This document shows positions 53,896 through 63,279 of a stretch of 64,000 bases of DNA, one piece after another. Position numbers and translations under genes: made by a program. The notes under the pieces are model-generated. The model saw only the letters and a program-made list of their open reading frames with translations. It did no database searches and was not told the origin of the DNA. Within the stretch, counting starts at the first letter, position 1; every line of letters starts with the position of its first letter. Origin of the DNA: Planctomycetota bacterium (GTDB lineage: Bacteria; Planctomycetota; Phycisphaerae; Tepidisphaerales; Tepidisphaeraceae); NCBI GenBank assembly GCA_039182125.1, contig JBCDCH010000013.1, forward strand, positions 1 to 64,000, written 5' to 3'.

Positions 53896-54875
53896 TTGGG
53901 TCTATCCCACCAGGAACGACCGACGGCCGCATGGTCGTCGCGTTGTACGACGATGAGGGCGTGCCCGTGACGTCGATCGACGCGTCGGACCTGACCGACA
54001 ACGCGACCAAGGTGCAGTACCTGCGTGACGGCGGCACCTGGGTGGACGGAGCATCGGCCACGCTCAAAACGCTGGGGGCGACTCACGTCGATGGCGGGAT
54101 CGCCAACCTTGCGGGCGGGGCAGCGTGGCTGGTGGACATGCCCGATGCGGCGTTCGCCGACGGGGCCGGGTCGGTGGCCGCTCGGTTGCATCCGCTTCCG
54201 ACCGGCGTGGCCGAGTGCTCGCCGGGGGTGCGGATGATTGATGCCGCCGTATCGGGCGTCCCCGCGGCAACGTGGAGCGCTGGTAATCGCACGCTCACCG
54301 GGTTCGACTTCCCTGTCGGAACAGGTGCCGGTGACCACCTGCTCACGGTCAACGTGACCAGCACCGGTGGCAACGTGAGCGGTGCCACCATCACCGTGCA
54401 GACATCGGCAGGTGTCCGCCACGCGGTGGTGCAGACCGACGTCAACGGGCAGGCCACCGTCGGGGTGTCGGACGATATCTACGCACTGATCGTCAAAGCC
54501 ACGGGCTACGACAGCATCACCGATGCCGTCGAGGTCGATGGCGACAACGCGACGAAGCTGATTACGCTGACCGCCACGGCGACGGCCGAGCCCGCACCTG
54601 CGGGATTCACCAACGTTCCGTACCTTGCGACCGATGCCGACGGCCAGCCGCTTGCCGGTGTCGAGATCACGGCCACGATCACCCGCACGGCTCACGACGA
54701 CGTCGGCCACGCCTACGCCAAGACCCAGACCCGCACGACCGACGCCGCCGGCGTGGCCACGCTGATCCTGCCGCACAACTCGACCGCCGACGTCGAGGCC
54801 GGTGACGTGCGGGAGAGCGTGACGGTACAAGCCGAGGCGAGCACCGCCGTCCGATCAATCGTGATTGCCACCTGA
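53892..54875 (+). CDS. Ig-like/carboxypeptidase-regulatory-like tail-associated phage protein
   Basis: A 327-residue beta-rich protein. The N-terminal third (VVALYDDEGVPVTSIDASDL) resembles phage fibre-attachment segments. The remainder holds two Ig-like domains: VNVTSTGGNVSGATITVQTSAG with TDVNGQATVGV, and FTNVPYLATDADGQPLAGVEI with TDAAGVATLIL. These are typical receptor-contact decorations. The GTG start overlaps the previous gene. Confidence 0.65.
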   Translation: MIGSIPPGTTDGRMVVALYDDEGVPVTSIDASDLTDNATKVQYLRDGGTWVDGASATLKTLGATHVDGGIANLAGGAAWLVDMPDAAFADGAGSVAARLHPLPTGVAECSPGVRMIDAAVSGVPAATWSAGNRTLTGFDFPVGTGAGDHLLTVNVTSTGGNVSGATITVQTSAGVRHAVVQTDVNGQATVGVSDDIYALIVKATGYDSITDAVEVDGDNATKLITLTATATAEPAPAGFTNVPYLATDADGQPLAGVEITATITRTAHDDVGHAYAKTQTRTTDAAGVATLILPHNSTADVEAGDVRESVTVQAEASTAVRSIVIAT

Positions 54876-55063
54876 TGCCAGCTCAAGCACCCCAGCCCGC
54901 ACCGCCAAGTCCGAAGCCGCGGCCATCACCGCCGCCGCCTCCCAAGTACACAAACAATGGGCAGGCGAAAACGAATCCATCACCGGAAGACAGACACGTT
55001 TTCGGCCACTTCCGCATTCCGGACGATGCACGACTGACCATGCGGGACTTTCGTACCGACTGA
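54875..55063 (+). CDS. Short proline-rich phage protein
   Basis: A 62-residue protein, Pro/Lys-rich in the first half, ending in a short charged segment. It is linked to its neighbours on both sides by one-base TGATG overlaps, which is the main support that it is translated. No function assigned. Confidence 0.5.
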   Translation: MPAQAPQPAPPSPKPRPSPPPPPKYTNNGQAKTNPSPEDRHVFGHFRIPDDARLTMRDFRTD

Positions 55064-55449
55064 TGCCACGTCACGCTTGCCGCCATCCCGGATGCCCTCG
55101 CCTGCTCACCGAGCGTGGCTACTGCCCGAAGCACGCAGGCAAGGCCGAGCCCGAGCATCGCAAGCACGACGCCGCCCGAGACGCGGACCATGCACGTCGC
55201 AAGGCGATCTACAACAGCAAGCAGTGGCAGGTGGTGCGTGCCGAAGTACTCGAAGCCGAGCCGATCTGTCGCGAGTGCTCGCGTGAGTTCGCCACCGACG
55301 TCGACCACATCAAGCCGCTGGCCGCTGGCGGCGACCCGTTCGACCGGGACAACCTCCAGCCGCTATGCACGGCCTGTCACCGCCGAAAGACCGCACGGGA
55401 GCGTCGTGAGGGGCTGGCGGGCCATCGGAAGCCGACCCGCAGGGGGTAG
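55063..55449 (+). CDS. HNH endonuclease beside the terminase module
   Basis: A 128-residue HNH protein with zinc-binding cysteines: CRHPGCPRLL and CPKHAG at the start, CRECSREFATDVDHIKPLAAGG and DNLQPLCTACHRRKTARER. The HNH core is His of DHIKPL, Asn of DNLQPL and His of CHRRK. HNH proteins next to TerS/TerL are needed for cos-site cleavage in several HK97-like phages, so this is the likelier packaging partner of the two HNH genes. Ends in TAG. Confidence 0.88.
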   Translation: MPRHACRHPGCPRLLTERGYCPKHAGKAEPEHRKHDAARDADHARRKAIYNSKQWQVVRAEVLEAEPICRECSREFATDVDHIKPLAAGGDPFDRDNLQPLCTACHRRKTARERREGLAGHRKPTRRG

Positions 55450-55548
55450 GGGGTCGGCAACTTTTCAGCCGAGTCTTCCAGACCAAACCCGCCCTGTTTT
55501 TTTCTTCGTGATCTATTTCCGCCGTCTCAAAAATCGGCGCATCGACCC

Positions 55549-56217
55549 GTGCCAACCGCCGTCGCCGACCTGAAACTCAAGTCGCTCCCGCTCACCGGGC
55601 TCAAATGCCCCACCGGTAAGCGGTCAGACCGGAACCACGCCGCCGTGCCGCTGGGCATCGGTGCCGACCGCAGCTTCCGCGAGAAGGGACGCCGCCACCG
55701 CACCCGGATGCTCAAGCACGCGAACCGTGCCGCCGAGCTGATCGGCACGCTGCCCGGACCCGATGAGTCCATCCAGGTGCTCATCGCCGCGACCATCGAC
55801 GGTTGGGCGTGGGTCGACGCGACCATCCAGCTCGCCGGTGGCATCAAGACGCTCTACATCGCCACGCTCGGCTTCAACGACCGCAACGCCGACGCGCTCA
55901 TCACCGCCATCGACAATGGCAAGATCGGCCGCGTCGAGATGATCGCCAGCACCTACTACGCCGCAACACCGGACAGCATCTATCCGCAGCTCGCCGAGGC
56001 GCTGCGGAGCCGAGGCATGCGGATCGCCGCACCCCGCAACCACGCGAAGATTCTGGCGTGCAAGCTGCCCAACGGTCGGACGGTCACCTACCACGGTTCG
56101 GCGAATCTGCGGTCATGCCGCAACGTCGAGCAGGTGGCGATCGAGGGCAGTTCCCGTGTGTTCCGTTTCTACCGCGACTACATCACCGACGCGATCGACG
56201 CCGCCGGAAACGCATGA
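55549..56217 (+). CDS. PLD-like (HxK) phage protein
   Basis: A 222-residue protein. The C-terminal half has HAKILACKL and YHGSANLRSCRN, matching the H-x-K ... G-S-x-N part of phospholipase D nucleases, although the Asp of the HxKxxxxD motif is not present and only one half-site exists, so it would act as a dimer or be non-catalytic. The N-terminus is basic. Similar proteins occur next to terminase genes. The GTG start follows about 100 bases of non-coding sequence, and the stop overlaps the terS start (ATGA). Confidence 0.6.
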   Translation: MPTAVADLKLKSLPLTGLKCPTGKRSDRNHAAVPLGIGADRSFREKGRRHRTRMLKHANRAAELIGTLPGPDESIQVLIAATIDGWAWVDATIQLAGGIKTLYIATLGFNDRNADALITAIDNGKIGRVEMIASTYYAATPDSIYPQLAEALRSRGMRIAAPRNHAKILACKLPNGRTVTYHGSANLRSCRNVEQVAIEGSSRVFRFYRDYITDAIDAAGNA

Positions 56218-56621
56218 GTACCCGAGGCCGCAAGCCTAAGCCGAAACCGGACCGCAACTCGAAGACGCCGACCGTGCCCAAGTCGCTGGGTAAGCAAGCG
56301 GCGGCGAAGTTCCGGGCGCTCACGAAGCTGCTCACACCGCACCGCATCCTCACCGATGCAGACGTCGATGCCCTTGCCGTGCTCGCCAGCGCCCTCGCGC
56401 AGTACGACCACGCCGAGGGGGAGATCGCCAAGTACGGCACCGTGATCAAGAGCGCCCAGGGCGTCCCGATACAAAGCCCGTACATGAGCGTGCAGCGGTC
56501 GGCGTGGGAGCGGATCAAGGTGCTGCTCCCCGAGTTCGGACTCACGCCCAGCGCCCGCGTGCGACTCGGCATGGTCACCGAAGACGATGACAACAGCGAC
56601 GACGAGTTCAGCAACCTCTGA
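56214..56621 (+). CDS. Terminase small subunit (P27 family)
   Basis: A 135-residue protein with a Lys/Pro-rich N-terminus and a helical core (KFRALTKLLTPHRILTDADVDALAVLASALAQYD, then YMSVQRSAWERIKVLLPEFGLTPSARVRL), which is the P27-type TerS pattern. It recognises the phage DNA and directs TerL. It overlaps TerL by 35 bases. Confidence 0.82.
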   Translation: MSTRGRKPKPKPDRNSKTPTVPKSLGKQAAAKFRALTKLLTPHRILTDADVDALAVLASALAQYDHAEGEIAKYGTVIKSAQGVPIQSPYMSVQRSAWERIKVLLPEFGLTPSARVRLGMVTEDDDNSDDEFSNL

Positions 56622-58257
56622 ATCCTGCCCGGAAACGTGGCGGGATCGGTGGGAGGCTTGGCGGGAGGGATTGGTCGATGACGACCGGTACTACTTCGAC
56701 GCCGAGAGGGCCGAACACCCGATCAAGTTCATCGAGACGTTCTGCCGGCACTACACCGGGGACTTCGCCGGCAAGCCGTTCCTGCTCGACGAGTGGCAGA
56801 AGACGATCATCCGCGACCTTTGGGGCTGGCGTCGCCGTAGTGACGGACGCAAGCGGTTCAGCGAGGGCTACATCGAGGGGCCGAAGGGCAGTGGCAAGAC
56901 CCCGTGGGGTGCGGCGCTGGGCCTCTACGGGCTCGCCGGCGAAGGCGTCGCCGGGGCGGAGGTCTACTGCGTCGCCGGCAACACGCTCCAGTCGTCGATC
57001 GCCGTTGACGCCGCGAAGCGGATGGCGAAAGCCCACCCGCGTCTGACCAAGGCGATCGAGTCGAAACGCTACCACCTCAACCACCGCAAGACCGGTAGCG
57101 TGATGCAGGTGTTGTCCGGCAGGGCAGAGGGCAAGCACGGTTTGAAGCCGGGGCCGTTGGTCATCGGCGACGAGATTCACGAGTGGAGCGACCGCGAGCT
57201 CTACGACAGCATCAGCTCCGCCGCCGCCAAGCGGGAGTGCTTGATGCTTTGGCTCACCAACGCCGGCGTCGATCGCAACAGCGTGTGCTACGAACTGCGA
57301 ACGCGGGCGGAGAACGTGCTCAAGGGCGAGTCGTCGGAGACGACGTTTTACCCGGCGGTGTTCGGCCCCGTCGACCCCGACCCGAAGCACTGGTTCAACG
57401 AGACGCTCTGGCAGCGGGTTCATCCGGGCATCGGTTCGATCGTGAAGCTGGAGGACATCCGCCGCGAGTGGGACAAGGCCCGGGAGACGCCAGCGCTGCA
57501 ACCTCGAAACGCCCGGCTCTACCTGGGCGTGTGGACGCAGACCGCCGCAGGCTGGACGGACATGGACTTGTGGGACCGATGCACGGGTGACTTGCCGCCC
57601 GACGACGAGCTGGCCCAGATGGAGTGCTACGTCGGCTTCGACCTGTCGACGAGCGACGACCTCACCGCCACCGGCAATGTCTGGTACGACCCCGACGCCG
57701 ATCACGTCTACGTGCGGACCTGGGCGTGGATCACGCGCAAGAAGGCCGACGATTACCAACAGCAGGACGGGACGCCGTACCACGCTTGGGCCCGCAAGCA
57801 CCGGCTGACCATCATCCCGACCGCGACCATCAGCGAGACGGAGATCGAGGACCACATCGCCGCCCAAGCCGCCGACAACGACGTCCGCGCCGTGGCTTTC
57901 GACCGTCACAAGGCCGGACGGTTGACCAACGGGCTGGAGGACATGGGCCTGCCCTGCATCGCCGTGCAGCAGACCACGGTTGGACTCAACCCCGCGATGA
58001 TCGAGCTCTCCAACCGAATGAAGGCCGGCAGCATCACGCTCGATCACGACCCGCTGCTCCGCTGGCAGGCCGGCAACGTCGAAGTCGTCGCTGACAACAA
58101 CGGGAACATCCGGCCCGTGAAGCACGCCGCCCGGGGCAAGTACGAGGGCAACCGCGCCAAGAAGATCGACGGGTTCATGGCGATGCTTTTTGGCCTGTCC
58201 CGCGTCGCACTCCATGACCCCGCTGAATCCGACGGCGTCGCCGTCATGGTCATCTGA
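56587..58257 (+). CDS. Terminase large subunit (HK97-like)
   Basis: A 556-residue ATPase-nuclease. Walker A GPKGSGKT is at 98-105, Walker B LVIGDEIHEW at about 192-201 and the coupling motif near WLTNAG. The nuclease domain begins CYVGFDLSTSDDLT with metal-binding Asp residues, continues AVAFDRHKAG, and ends near KKIDGFMAMLFGLSR. It cuts the concatemer and pumps DNA into the prohead. Normal length. It overlaps terS and portal. Confidence 0.95.
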   Translation: MTTATTSSATSESCPETWRDRWEAWREGLVDDDRYYFDAERAEHPIKFIETFCRHYTGDFAGKPFLLDEWQKTIIRDLWGWRRRSDGRKRFSEGYIEGPKGSGKTPWGAALGLYGLAGEGVAGAEVYCVAGNTLQSSIAVDAAKRMAKAHPRLTKAIESKRYHLNHRKTGSVMQVLSGRAEGKHGLKPGPLVIGDEIHEWSDRELYDSISSAAAKRECLMLWLTNAGVDRNSVCYELRTRAENVLKGESSETTFYPAVFGPVDPDPKHWFNETLWQRVHPGIGSIVKLEDIRREWDKARETPALQPRNARLYLGVWTQTAAGWTDMDLWDRCTGDLPPDDELAQMECYVGFDLSTSDDLTATGNVWYDPDADHVYVRTWAWITRKKADDYQQQDGTPYHAWARKHRLTIIPTATISETEIEDHIAAQAADNDVRAVAFDRHKAGRLTNGLEDMGLPCIAVQQTTVGLNPAMIELSNRMKAGSITLDHDPLLRWQAGNVEVVADNNGNIRPVKHAARGKYEGNRAKKIDGFMAMLFGLSRVALHDPAESDGVAVMVI

Positions 58258-59510
58258 TGAGCATCATCAACGCACTCCGCGAGAAGTTCGCCACGGTGAT
58301 CTACCCGGTCAACCGCATCGGCGACCCGACGCAGTCGATGACGCCGATGAGCGAGGCGACGGCGATGGGGATCCCCGCGTTCTTCAGCGGCGTGAGCTTC
58401 CTCGCCCTCACGCTGGCCACGCTACCCGTGCATGTGCTGCGGAAAACTGACAACGGGCGAGAGAAGGCCAACGACCACGACCTCAAGGCGCTGCTCGGCA
58501 CGTCACCGAGCGAACTGAACACCGCTGCGCAGTTCTGGGAGACGTTGTTCGCACATGCGGTGTCGTGGGGCAACGGCTACGCCCTCGTCAAACGTGACCG
58601 ATCGGGCAAGCCGACGGAGCTGCTCAACGTCGCCCCGCATCTCGTGGTGCCGACCCGCGTGAACGGTCGCACCGTCTACGCGCTACGGGCCGAGAACGGC
58701 GGCGAGGCGATCCCGGTGCTCGCCCGCGACATGTTCCACCTGCCCGGACTCGGCTACGACGGGATGCAGGGATACAACCCGGTCCGCCTGCTCGCCGAGT
58801 CGTTGCAGCTCGGCCGGGCCGCCCAGAAGTTCGGCACGGCGTTCTTTGCCAATGGGGCGAGGCTCGGGGGTGTCATCGAGTCGGACAAGAGACTCACCGA
58901 CGAGCAGGCCGCCGACATCAAGCGTGTCGTCGAGCACGACTACAGCGGCCCCGAGAAAGCCGGCAAGTGGCTCGTGCTCCAGGGCGGGGCGAAGGCCAAG
59001 ACGTTGTCGGCACCCCCGGAAACCGCCCAGCTCATCGAGACGCTGAACATCAGCGAGCACCAAGTTTGCCAGATTCTCCGAGTGCCCCCGATCCACGTCT
59101 ACGACTTCGGCCGGGCGACGTGGGGCAATGCGGTGGAGATGGACCGGCACACCGTTCAGTACAGCTTGCGACCTTGGATCATCAAGGCCGAGCAGGAGTG
59201 CCGTCGGAAGTTGCTCACCGCCGTTGAGCGGGAGCAGGGCTACTACGTCCAGTTCAGCGTCGACGGCCTGCTTCGGGGTGACCCGAAGACGCGGATGGAA
59301 GTCAGCCGCCTGCGTCTCGGCGAGGGCCTCACCAACATCGACGAAGAACGCGAAATGGATGACCGACCGGTGTTGAACACGCCGTGGTCGAAAGCGTATC
59401 GCGTTCCGGCCAACAGCATGTCCGCGGAGAAGCTCGTGATGCCAGCACCCGCCGACTTCGACGGGACGCCGCCGACGCCGCCCGAACCCACGGAGACGCC
59501 CGATGCCTAG
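58257..59510 (+). CDS. Phage portal protein (HK97 family)
   Basis: A 417-residue protein forming the dodecameric channel at the head vertex. Typical segments: AFFSGVSFLALTLATLPVHV, SWGNGYALVKRD, FFANGARLGGVIESD, and SEHQVCQILRVPPIHVYDF. The C-terminal 30 residues are Pro/Thr-rich. Starts by one-base overlap with terL (TGATG) and overlaps the protease gene by eight bases. Confidence 0.95.
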   Translation: MSIINALREKFATVIYPVNRIGDPTQSMTPMSEATAMGIPAFFSGVSFLALTLATLPVHVLRKTDNGREKANDHDLKALLGTSPSELNTAAQFWETLFAHAVSWGNGYALVKRDRSGKPTELLNVAPHLVVPTRVNGRTVYALRAENGGEAIPVLARDMFHLPGLGYDGMQGYNPVRLLAESLQLGRAAQKFGTAFFANGARLGGVIESDKRLTDEQAADIKRVVEHDYSGPEKAGKWLVLQGGAKAKTLSAPPETAQLIETLNISEHQVCQILRVPPIHVYDFGRATWGNAVEMDRHTVQYSLRPWIIKAEQECRRKLLTAVEREQGYYVQFSVDGLLRGDPKTRMEVSRLRLGEGLTNIDEEREMDDRPVLNTPWSKAYRVPANSMSAEKLVMPAPADFDGTPPTPPEPTETPDA

Positions 59511-60033
59511 TCCCGGCAAGCTCACCGGCTACGCCTTGCTTTACAACGTTCTGTCGGCCGACCGTGGTGGTTACCGCGCTCGATTCGCCCCCGGTTCGAT
59601 TAAGTACCCCGAGGACGGTGACGTGCGGGCGCTCTACGGCCACAGCGAGCTTGCACTGCTCGGACGTGTCAGCAGCGGGACGCTCCAACTCCAGGACGAC
59701 GGGACCGGCATCAAGTTCGCGCTCGACCTGCCCGACACCACGGTCGGCCGCGACGTCGCGGAGTTGGTCCGCCGCAAAGACATCGTCGGGTGCAGCTTCG
59801 GCATCTGGAGCATCACCAAGTCGTCGTGGGTCGTCGAGGACGACATCGAGATTCAGGACTACGGCCAGTGCGTGATGGATGAGATCACGATCACCGGCAA
59901 CCCGAGCTTCCCGCAGTCATCGGTCCGACTGATCGAGCCGGACCAGCCCGACCCCGGTACGCCCAGCACCACGCCACGCCGGAACATGGCGGCGCTGGCG
60001 CTGGCCGACATCGAACTCCAGGCGGTCGCCTGA
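59503..60033 (+). CDS. HK97-type prohead protease
   Basis: A 176-residue serine protease of family U35. The catalytic His47 is in ALYGHSE, Ser98 is in VGCSFG, and the acidic partner is within DEITITGNPSF. It removes the capsid delta domain during maturation. Its start overlaps the portal stop, and the capsid gene follows after 29 bases. Confidence 0.92.
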   Translation: MPSPGKLTGYALLYNVLSADRGGYRARFAPGSIKYPEDGDVRALYGHSELALLGRVSSGTLQLQDDGTGIKFALDLPDTTVGRDVAELVRRKDIVGCSFGIWSITKSSWVVEDDIEIQDYGQCVMDEITITGNPSFPQSSVRLIEPDQPDPGTPSTTPRRNMAALALADIELQAVA

Positions 60034-60062
60034 ACATCGTTTCCCCATACCCCAGGTTCACC

Positions 60063-61424
60063 ATGACCCACAGCAACCCGTTTGTGCGTGCGGCCGCCCT
60101 TGCCGCCATTCTCTCCACCGGCCTTGCGGCCGACGTCCCCACCTACCACACGTTCGAGGACGCCGGCGATGCCAAGTCCGAGGGCGATGACGACTCCACC
60201 GACCCGCAGGACGGCGAGCGTGAGACGTTCGACGCCCTGAAAACCAAGGCCCAGGCCATCATCGACGGCGCGAAACAGGAGGACCGCGAACTTTCCGACG
60301 ATGAGAAGGAGAAGTTCGAGGGCATCACCAAGAAGCTCCGCCGTATGAAGGACGCGAACGACCGCGAGGCCGACCTTGCGAAACTCGACCTCCAGACGTT
60401 CGGCAACACCAACACGAAGAAGGCTCGCGATCTCGTGACCTCCGCACCAAAGCTCCCGGATGATCCGGGTGCCAAGGAGCCCGATGCCAAGGAGAAGTTC
60501 GAGCGGGACGTCGCAAAGTTCGAGACGTTTGTCCGGACCGGCGAACGCCCGGACAACTACGAGAGCTTCACCATCACCACCGGCGTCAACGGCGGGGTGC
60601 TCGTGCCGCGTCGCATCGGCTCGCCGATGGTCGTGAAGCGGACCGCCGACGCCTACCGCCAGGCGATCGCCGCCCGCGGCTTCTCCCCAATCCAGACCGA
60701 CTCCACCGCCGAGTGGAAAGAGCCGCTCATCGACGACACGGCCAACACTTCGGAGTTCCCCGAGGCCGAGAACGACCGGACCGAGAAGGAAGCGGAACCG
60801 GCCATCACCAGCATCACGCTCGGTGCTCCGCTCCACCGCAGCAAGGCGGTGTGGTTCAGCAACACGCAGCTCGCGACACAGACCAACCTCATGTCGTACA
60901 TCGAGCCGCAGCTCTACCGCCGCGTCGATCGGCAGCGTGAGGCGAACATGACGACCAAGATTCTGGCCAACGCCACGCAGGTCGTCACCGGGGCCGCCAC
61001 CGATGGCATCACCTACCTCGAAATCCTCCAGGTGAAGTACACGGTGCCGCGTGCCCACCGCGAGAGCGGCGTGTTCATCATCAGCGACCAGCTCGCCCTC
61101 GCCATTCAGGGCCTCACCGACAACCAGGGCCGCCCCCTGTACGTCGCGTCCATCAAGGACGGTGAACTGGACCGGTTGGCGGGCTGGCCGGTGTTCGTGG
61201 CCGACTCTCTGCCGGACCCGGCCGCCAACAACAAGACGCTCATCGCCGCCAGTGCAGAGGCGTTGCGTATCCGCGATGTCACGAGCGGTGCTGCCGCGCA
61301 ACGCATGGCACGCTACGCCGAACTGCCGGATCACCCCGATCAGGTCGGCATGGAGCTGTTCGAGAACGGCGACGAGAACTTCCACGACCCGTTCGTGGCC
61401 GTGTTCCAGCACGCCGCCGCGTAG
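60063..61424 (+). CDS. Major capsid protein (HK97 fold)
   Basis: A 453-residue protein. The first about 155 residues are a charged, coiled-coil delta/scaffold domain (FDALKTKAQAIIDGA to DVAKFETFVRTG) expected to be removed by the protease. The mature HK97 fold begins near YESFTITTGVNGGVLVPRRI and ends DNFHDPFVAVFQHAA-like. The extreme N-terminus is unusual in reading like a short hydrophobic Ala-rich leader (VRAAALAAILSTGLAA). Ends in TAG. A 71-base gap with GGAG near its end separates the next gene. Confidence 0.95.
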   Translation: MTHSNPFVRAAALAAILSTGLAADVPTYHTFEDAGDAKSEGDDDSTDPQDGERETFDALKTKAQAIIDGAKQEDRELSDDEKEKFEGITKKLRRMKDANDREADLAKLDLQTFGNTNTKKARDLVTSAPKLPDDPGAKEPDAKEKFERDVAKFETFVRTGERPDNYESFTITTGVNGGVLVPRRIGSPMVVKRTADAYRQAIAARGFSPIQTDSTAEWKEPLIDDTANTSEFPEAENDRTEKEAEPAITSITLGAPLHRSKAVWFSNTQLATQTNLMSYIEPQLYRRVDRQREANMTTKILANATQVVTGAATDGITYLEILQVKYTVPRAHRESGVFIISDQLALAIQGLTDNQGRPLYVASIKDGELDRLAGWPVFVADSLPDPAANNKTLIAASAEALRIRDVTSGAAAQRMARYAELPDHPDQVGMELFENGDENFHDPFVAVFQHAAA

Positions 61425-61495
61425 TCCTCAACCCACCCGCCGGCTTGACCGCTGGCGGGCGGTATGCACGCCGTAACCCCACCCCGGAGCCGCAA

Positions 61496-61723
61496 ATGAT
61501 CGTGAAGATGACCCAAGCCCTCGCCACCCCGCGTGGCACTTACCAGAAGGGCGACACCTACGACCTGCCCAACGAAATCGCCGAGCGGTTCGTCGAGAAG
61601 AAGATCGCCGAGCCGTTCACCGCCACGCCGCCGAAGCCCACCGGCCGAGCGTCGAAGGGCGCAAAAGCATCGGTCAAAGGCGACAAGCAGCAGCTCGATA
61701 CGCCGAAGTCGGAGAAGGTGTGA
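61496..61723 (+). CDS. Small head-region phage protein
   Basis: A 75-residue protein: a beta-rich start (IVKMTQALATPRGTYQKGDTYDL, then EIAERFVEKKIAEP) and a Lys/Thr-rich tail. Proteins of this type, with the YQKGDxYDLP pattern, often lie between capsid and connector genes. GGAG lies seven bases upstream of ATG 61496. Exact role unknown. Confidence 0.6.
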   Translation: MIVKMTQALATPRGTYQKGDTYDLPNEIAERFVEKKIAEPFTATPPKPTGRASKGAKASVKGDKQQLDTPKSEKV

Positions 61724-62265
61724 TGCGCCAGCCGATCAACATCACCACCGTCACGCCGCCAGCCGAGACGCCCGTGAGCTACACGTTGGTCAAGGACCAC
61801 ATGCGCGTGGACGGCGACGAGGAGCGTGAGCTGATCCTCCAGATGATCGCCGCCGCCACCGAGTACGCCGAGGCGGAGTTGCAGCGGTCGCTCGTGAGCC
61901 GCACGCTCAACTCCGAGTACGGCGAAGGCCCGGCCGATCGGTCGCACTGGCTCCCGCGTGGGCCGGTGTCGGAGATAACGACCGTTGGCGGCGAGGCAGC
62001 GTCGGGCGTTTCGCTCACCCGGATGGGCGGACGGGACATCGCACTGTTCGACAACGGGGCCGCACCCGCGGGGCCGACCTCAATCGAGTATGTCGCCGGA
62101 TACGGGGACGCCGAGGCGGTCCCGGCCGACATCAAGCAGGGCATCCTCATGCACGTTGCTCACCTCTACGACATGCGCCACAGTGCCAGCGATCGCCCCA
62201 CGCACGCAGTGGAGCATGGCCTCGACGCAATCTACAACCGACATCGCATTGGAGGCGTGTTGTGA
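61723..62265 (+). CDS. Head-tail connector protein (gp6-like)
   Basis: A 180-residue helical protein with the gp6-type pattern: VKDHMRVDGDEERELILQMIAAATEYAEAEL, then a beta region and DIKQGILMHVAHLYDMR at the C-terminus. It forms the ring under the portal. ATG 61723 shares one base with the previous TGA; a GTG one codon earlier is possible. Confidence 0.85.
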   Translation: MRQPINITTVTPPAETPVSYTLVKDHMRVDGDEERELILQMIAAATEYAEAELQRSLVSRTLNSEYGEGPADRSHWLPRGPVSEITTVGGEAASGVSLTRMGGRDIALFDNGAAPAGPTSIEYVAGYGDAEAVPADIKQGILMHVAHLYDMRHSASDRPTHAVEHGLDAIYNRHRIGGVL

Positions 62266-62501
62266 TGAAATCCAACGAGAAACGCTACCGCTTCATCCGC
62301 CCGTGGCAGTCGCGGCAACCCGGTGATGAGCGCGTGTTCGAGATTGACTACGGCGACATGCTGGTTCGCCAAGGCATCGCCCAGCCGGTTGACGAAGACG
62401 TGATCGCAAAGGCGGTCGAGCCGCGGAAGCTGGCAATGCGGCCGCCGAACCCTGCTCAAACGTCCGAAGACGATGAGCAGACCAACGACGAAGCCGAATG
62501 A
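62265..62501 (+). CDS. Small head/tail-region phage protein
   Basis: A 78-residue protein with a basic start (KSNEKRYRFIRPWQSRQPGD) and an acidic end. It carries the YGDMLVRQGIAQPV pattern, similar to the small protein at 61496 (beta-turn then EIAERFVEKKIAEP). Starts by TGATG overlap and ends by ATGA overlap. Role unknown. Confidence 0.55.
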   Translation: MKSNEKRYRFIRPWQSRQPGDERVFEIDYGDMLVRQGIAQPVDEDVIAKAVEPRKLAMRPPNPAQTSEDDEQTNDEAE

Positions 62502-62830
62502 ATGCCGGTGATCTTCGATTCCGGGTGACCGTGCTTTCCGCCGAGGCGAACAAGTTGCCCAACGGCGAGCGCACCACCACGTACCGGCCATCGGTTCGAC
62601 TGTGGGCAGACGTTCGACCGGAATCAGCCAAAGAGGAGATTGAGTCAGCCCGCGCCGCCACCGCTGCGATGTGGACGGTTTACTTCCGCTTCCGTCCATC
62701 AGTGGTATCCACAGACCGACTCGCCTTTCACTTCGCAGGCCAGTCGGTGACGCTCGACATCATCGGAATCACGCACGATTCGAAACGCACTTGGACCCGT
62801 GCCGTGTGTCGCGAGGCGGAGCAACTGTGA
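62498..62830 (+). CDS. Head-tail adaptor protein
   Basis: A 110-residue protein of the phage head-tail joining family: AGDLRFRVTVLSAE at the start, VRLWADVRPESAKEEIESARA, and STDRLAFHFAGQSVTLDIIGI. It seals the head exit and joins the tail. Placed as expected between the connector and the gp10-like gene. Confidence 0.85.
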   Translation: MNAGDLRFRVTVLSAEANKLPNGERTTTYRPSVRLWADVRPESAKEEIESARAATAAMWTVYFRFRPSVVSTDRLAFHFAGQSVTLDIIGITHDSKRTWTRAVCREAEQL

Positions 62831-63279
62831 GCATGACCATCAACAACCTCGACCAGCTCTACGAGCTGCTTGGGCAGCTCGGAGAAAAGTCGGTCCGAAA
62901 GGCAGCAAGAGCGGGCGTGGCTGCGGGCTCAACGCCCATCTCCCGCGAAGCTCGAAGCCGAGCAAATCGCGAGTCCGGGGCACTGAAGCGGAGTATGGGT
63001 AAGCGAACCAAGAGCTACCGCAGCGGCGTCGTCGTCGCCACGGTTGGCCCGCGTCGTGGGGTGAGCTTTGAGTATCAGGGTGAGCGGCGGACTCCCGCCC
63101 ACTACGCCCACCTAGTCAACAACGGCCACCGCAACCGCGACGGATCGCACACTCCCGGATCGCACTTCATGGACGACGCCTTCGATGCAACGTCAGACGA
63201 GGCCGAGCGAGTCGCGGAGGCGAAAATCATTGAGAAGCTCACCAGCGAGGCCCAACGGCTCGGCCAGAAACTCCGATGA
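62827..63279 (+). CDS. HK97 gp10-like tail-connector protein
   Basis: A 150-residue protein matching the HK97 gp10 family: KAARAGVAAGSTPISREARSRAN, KSYRSGVVVATVGPRRG, and YAHLVNNGHRNRDGSHTPGSHFMDDAF. It takes part in tail-to-head attachment. The GTG start overlaps the adaptor stop; an ATG two codons later is also possible. Confidence 0.88.
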   Translation: MSMTINNLDQLYELLGQLGEKSVRKAARAGVAAGSTPISREARSRANRESGALKRSMGKRTKSYRSGVVVATVGPRRGVSFEYQGERRTPAHYAHLVNNGHRNRDGSHTPGSHFMDDAFDATSDEAERVAEAKIIEKLTSEAQRLGQKLR

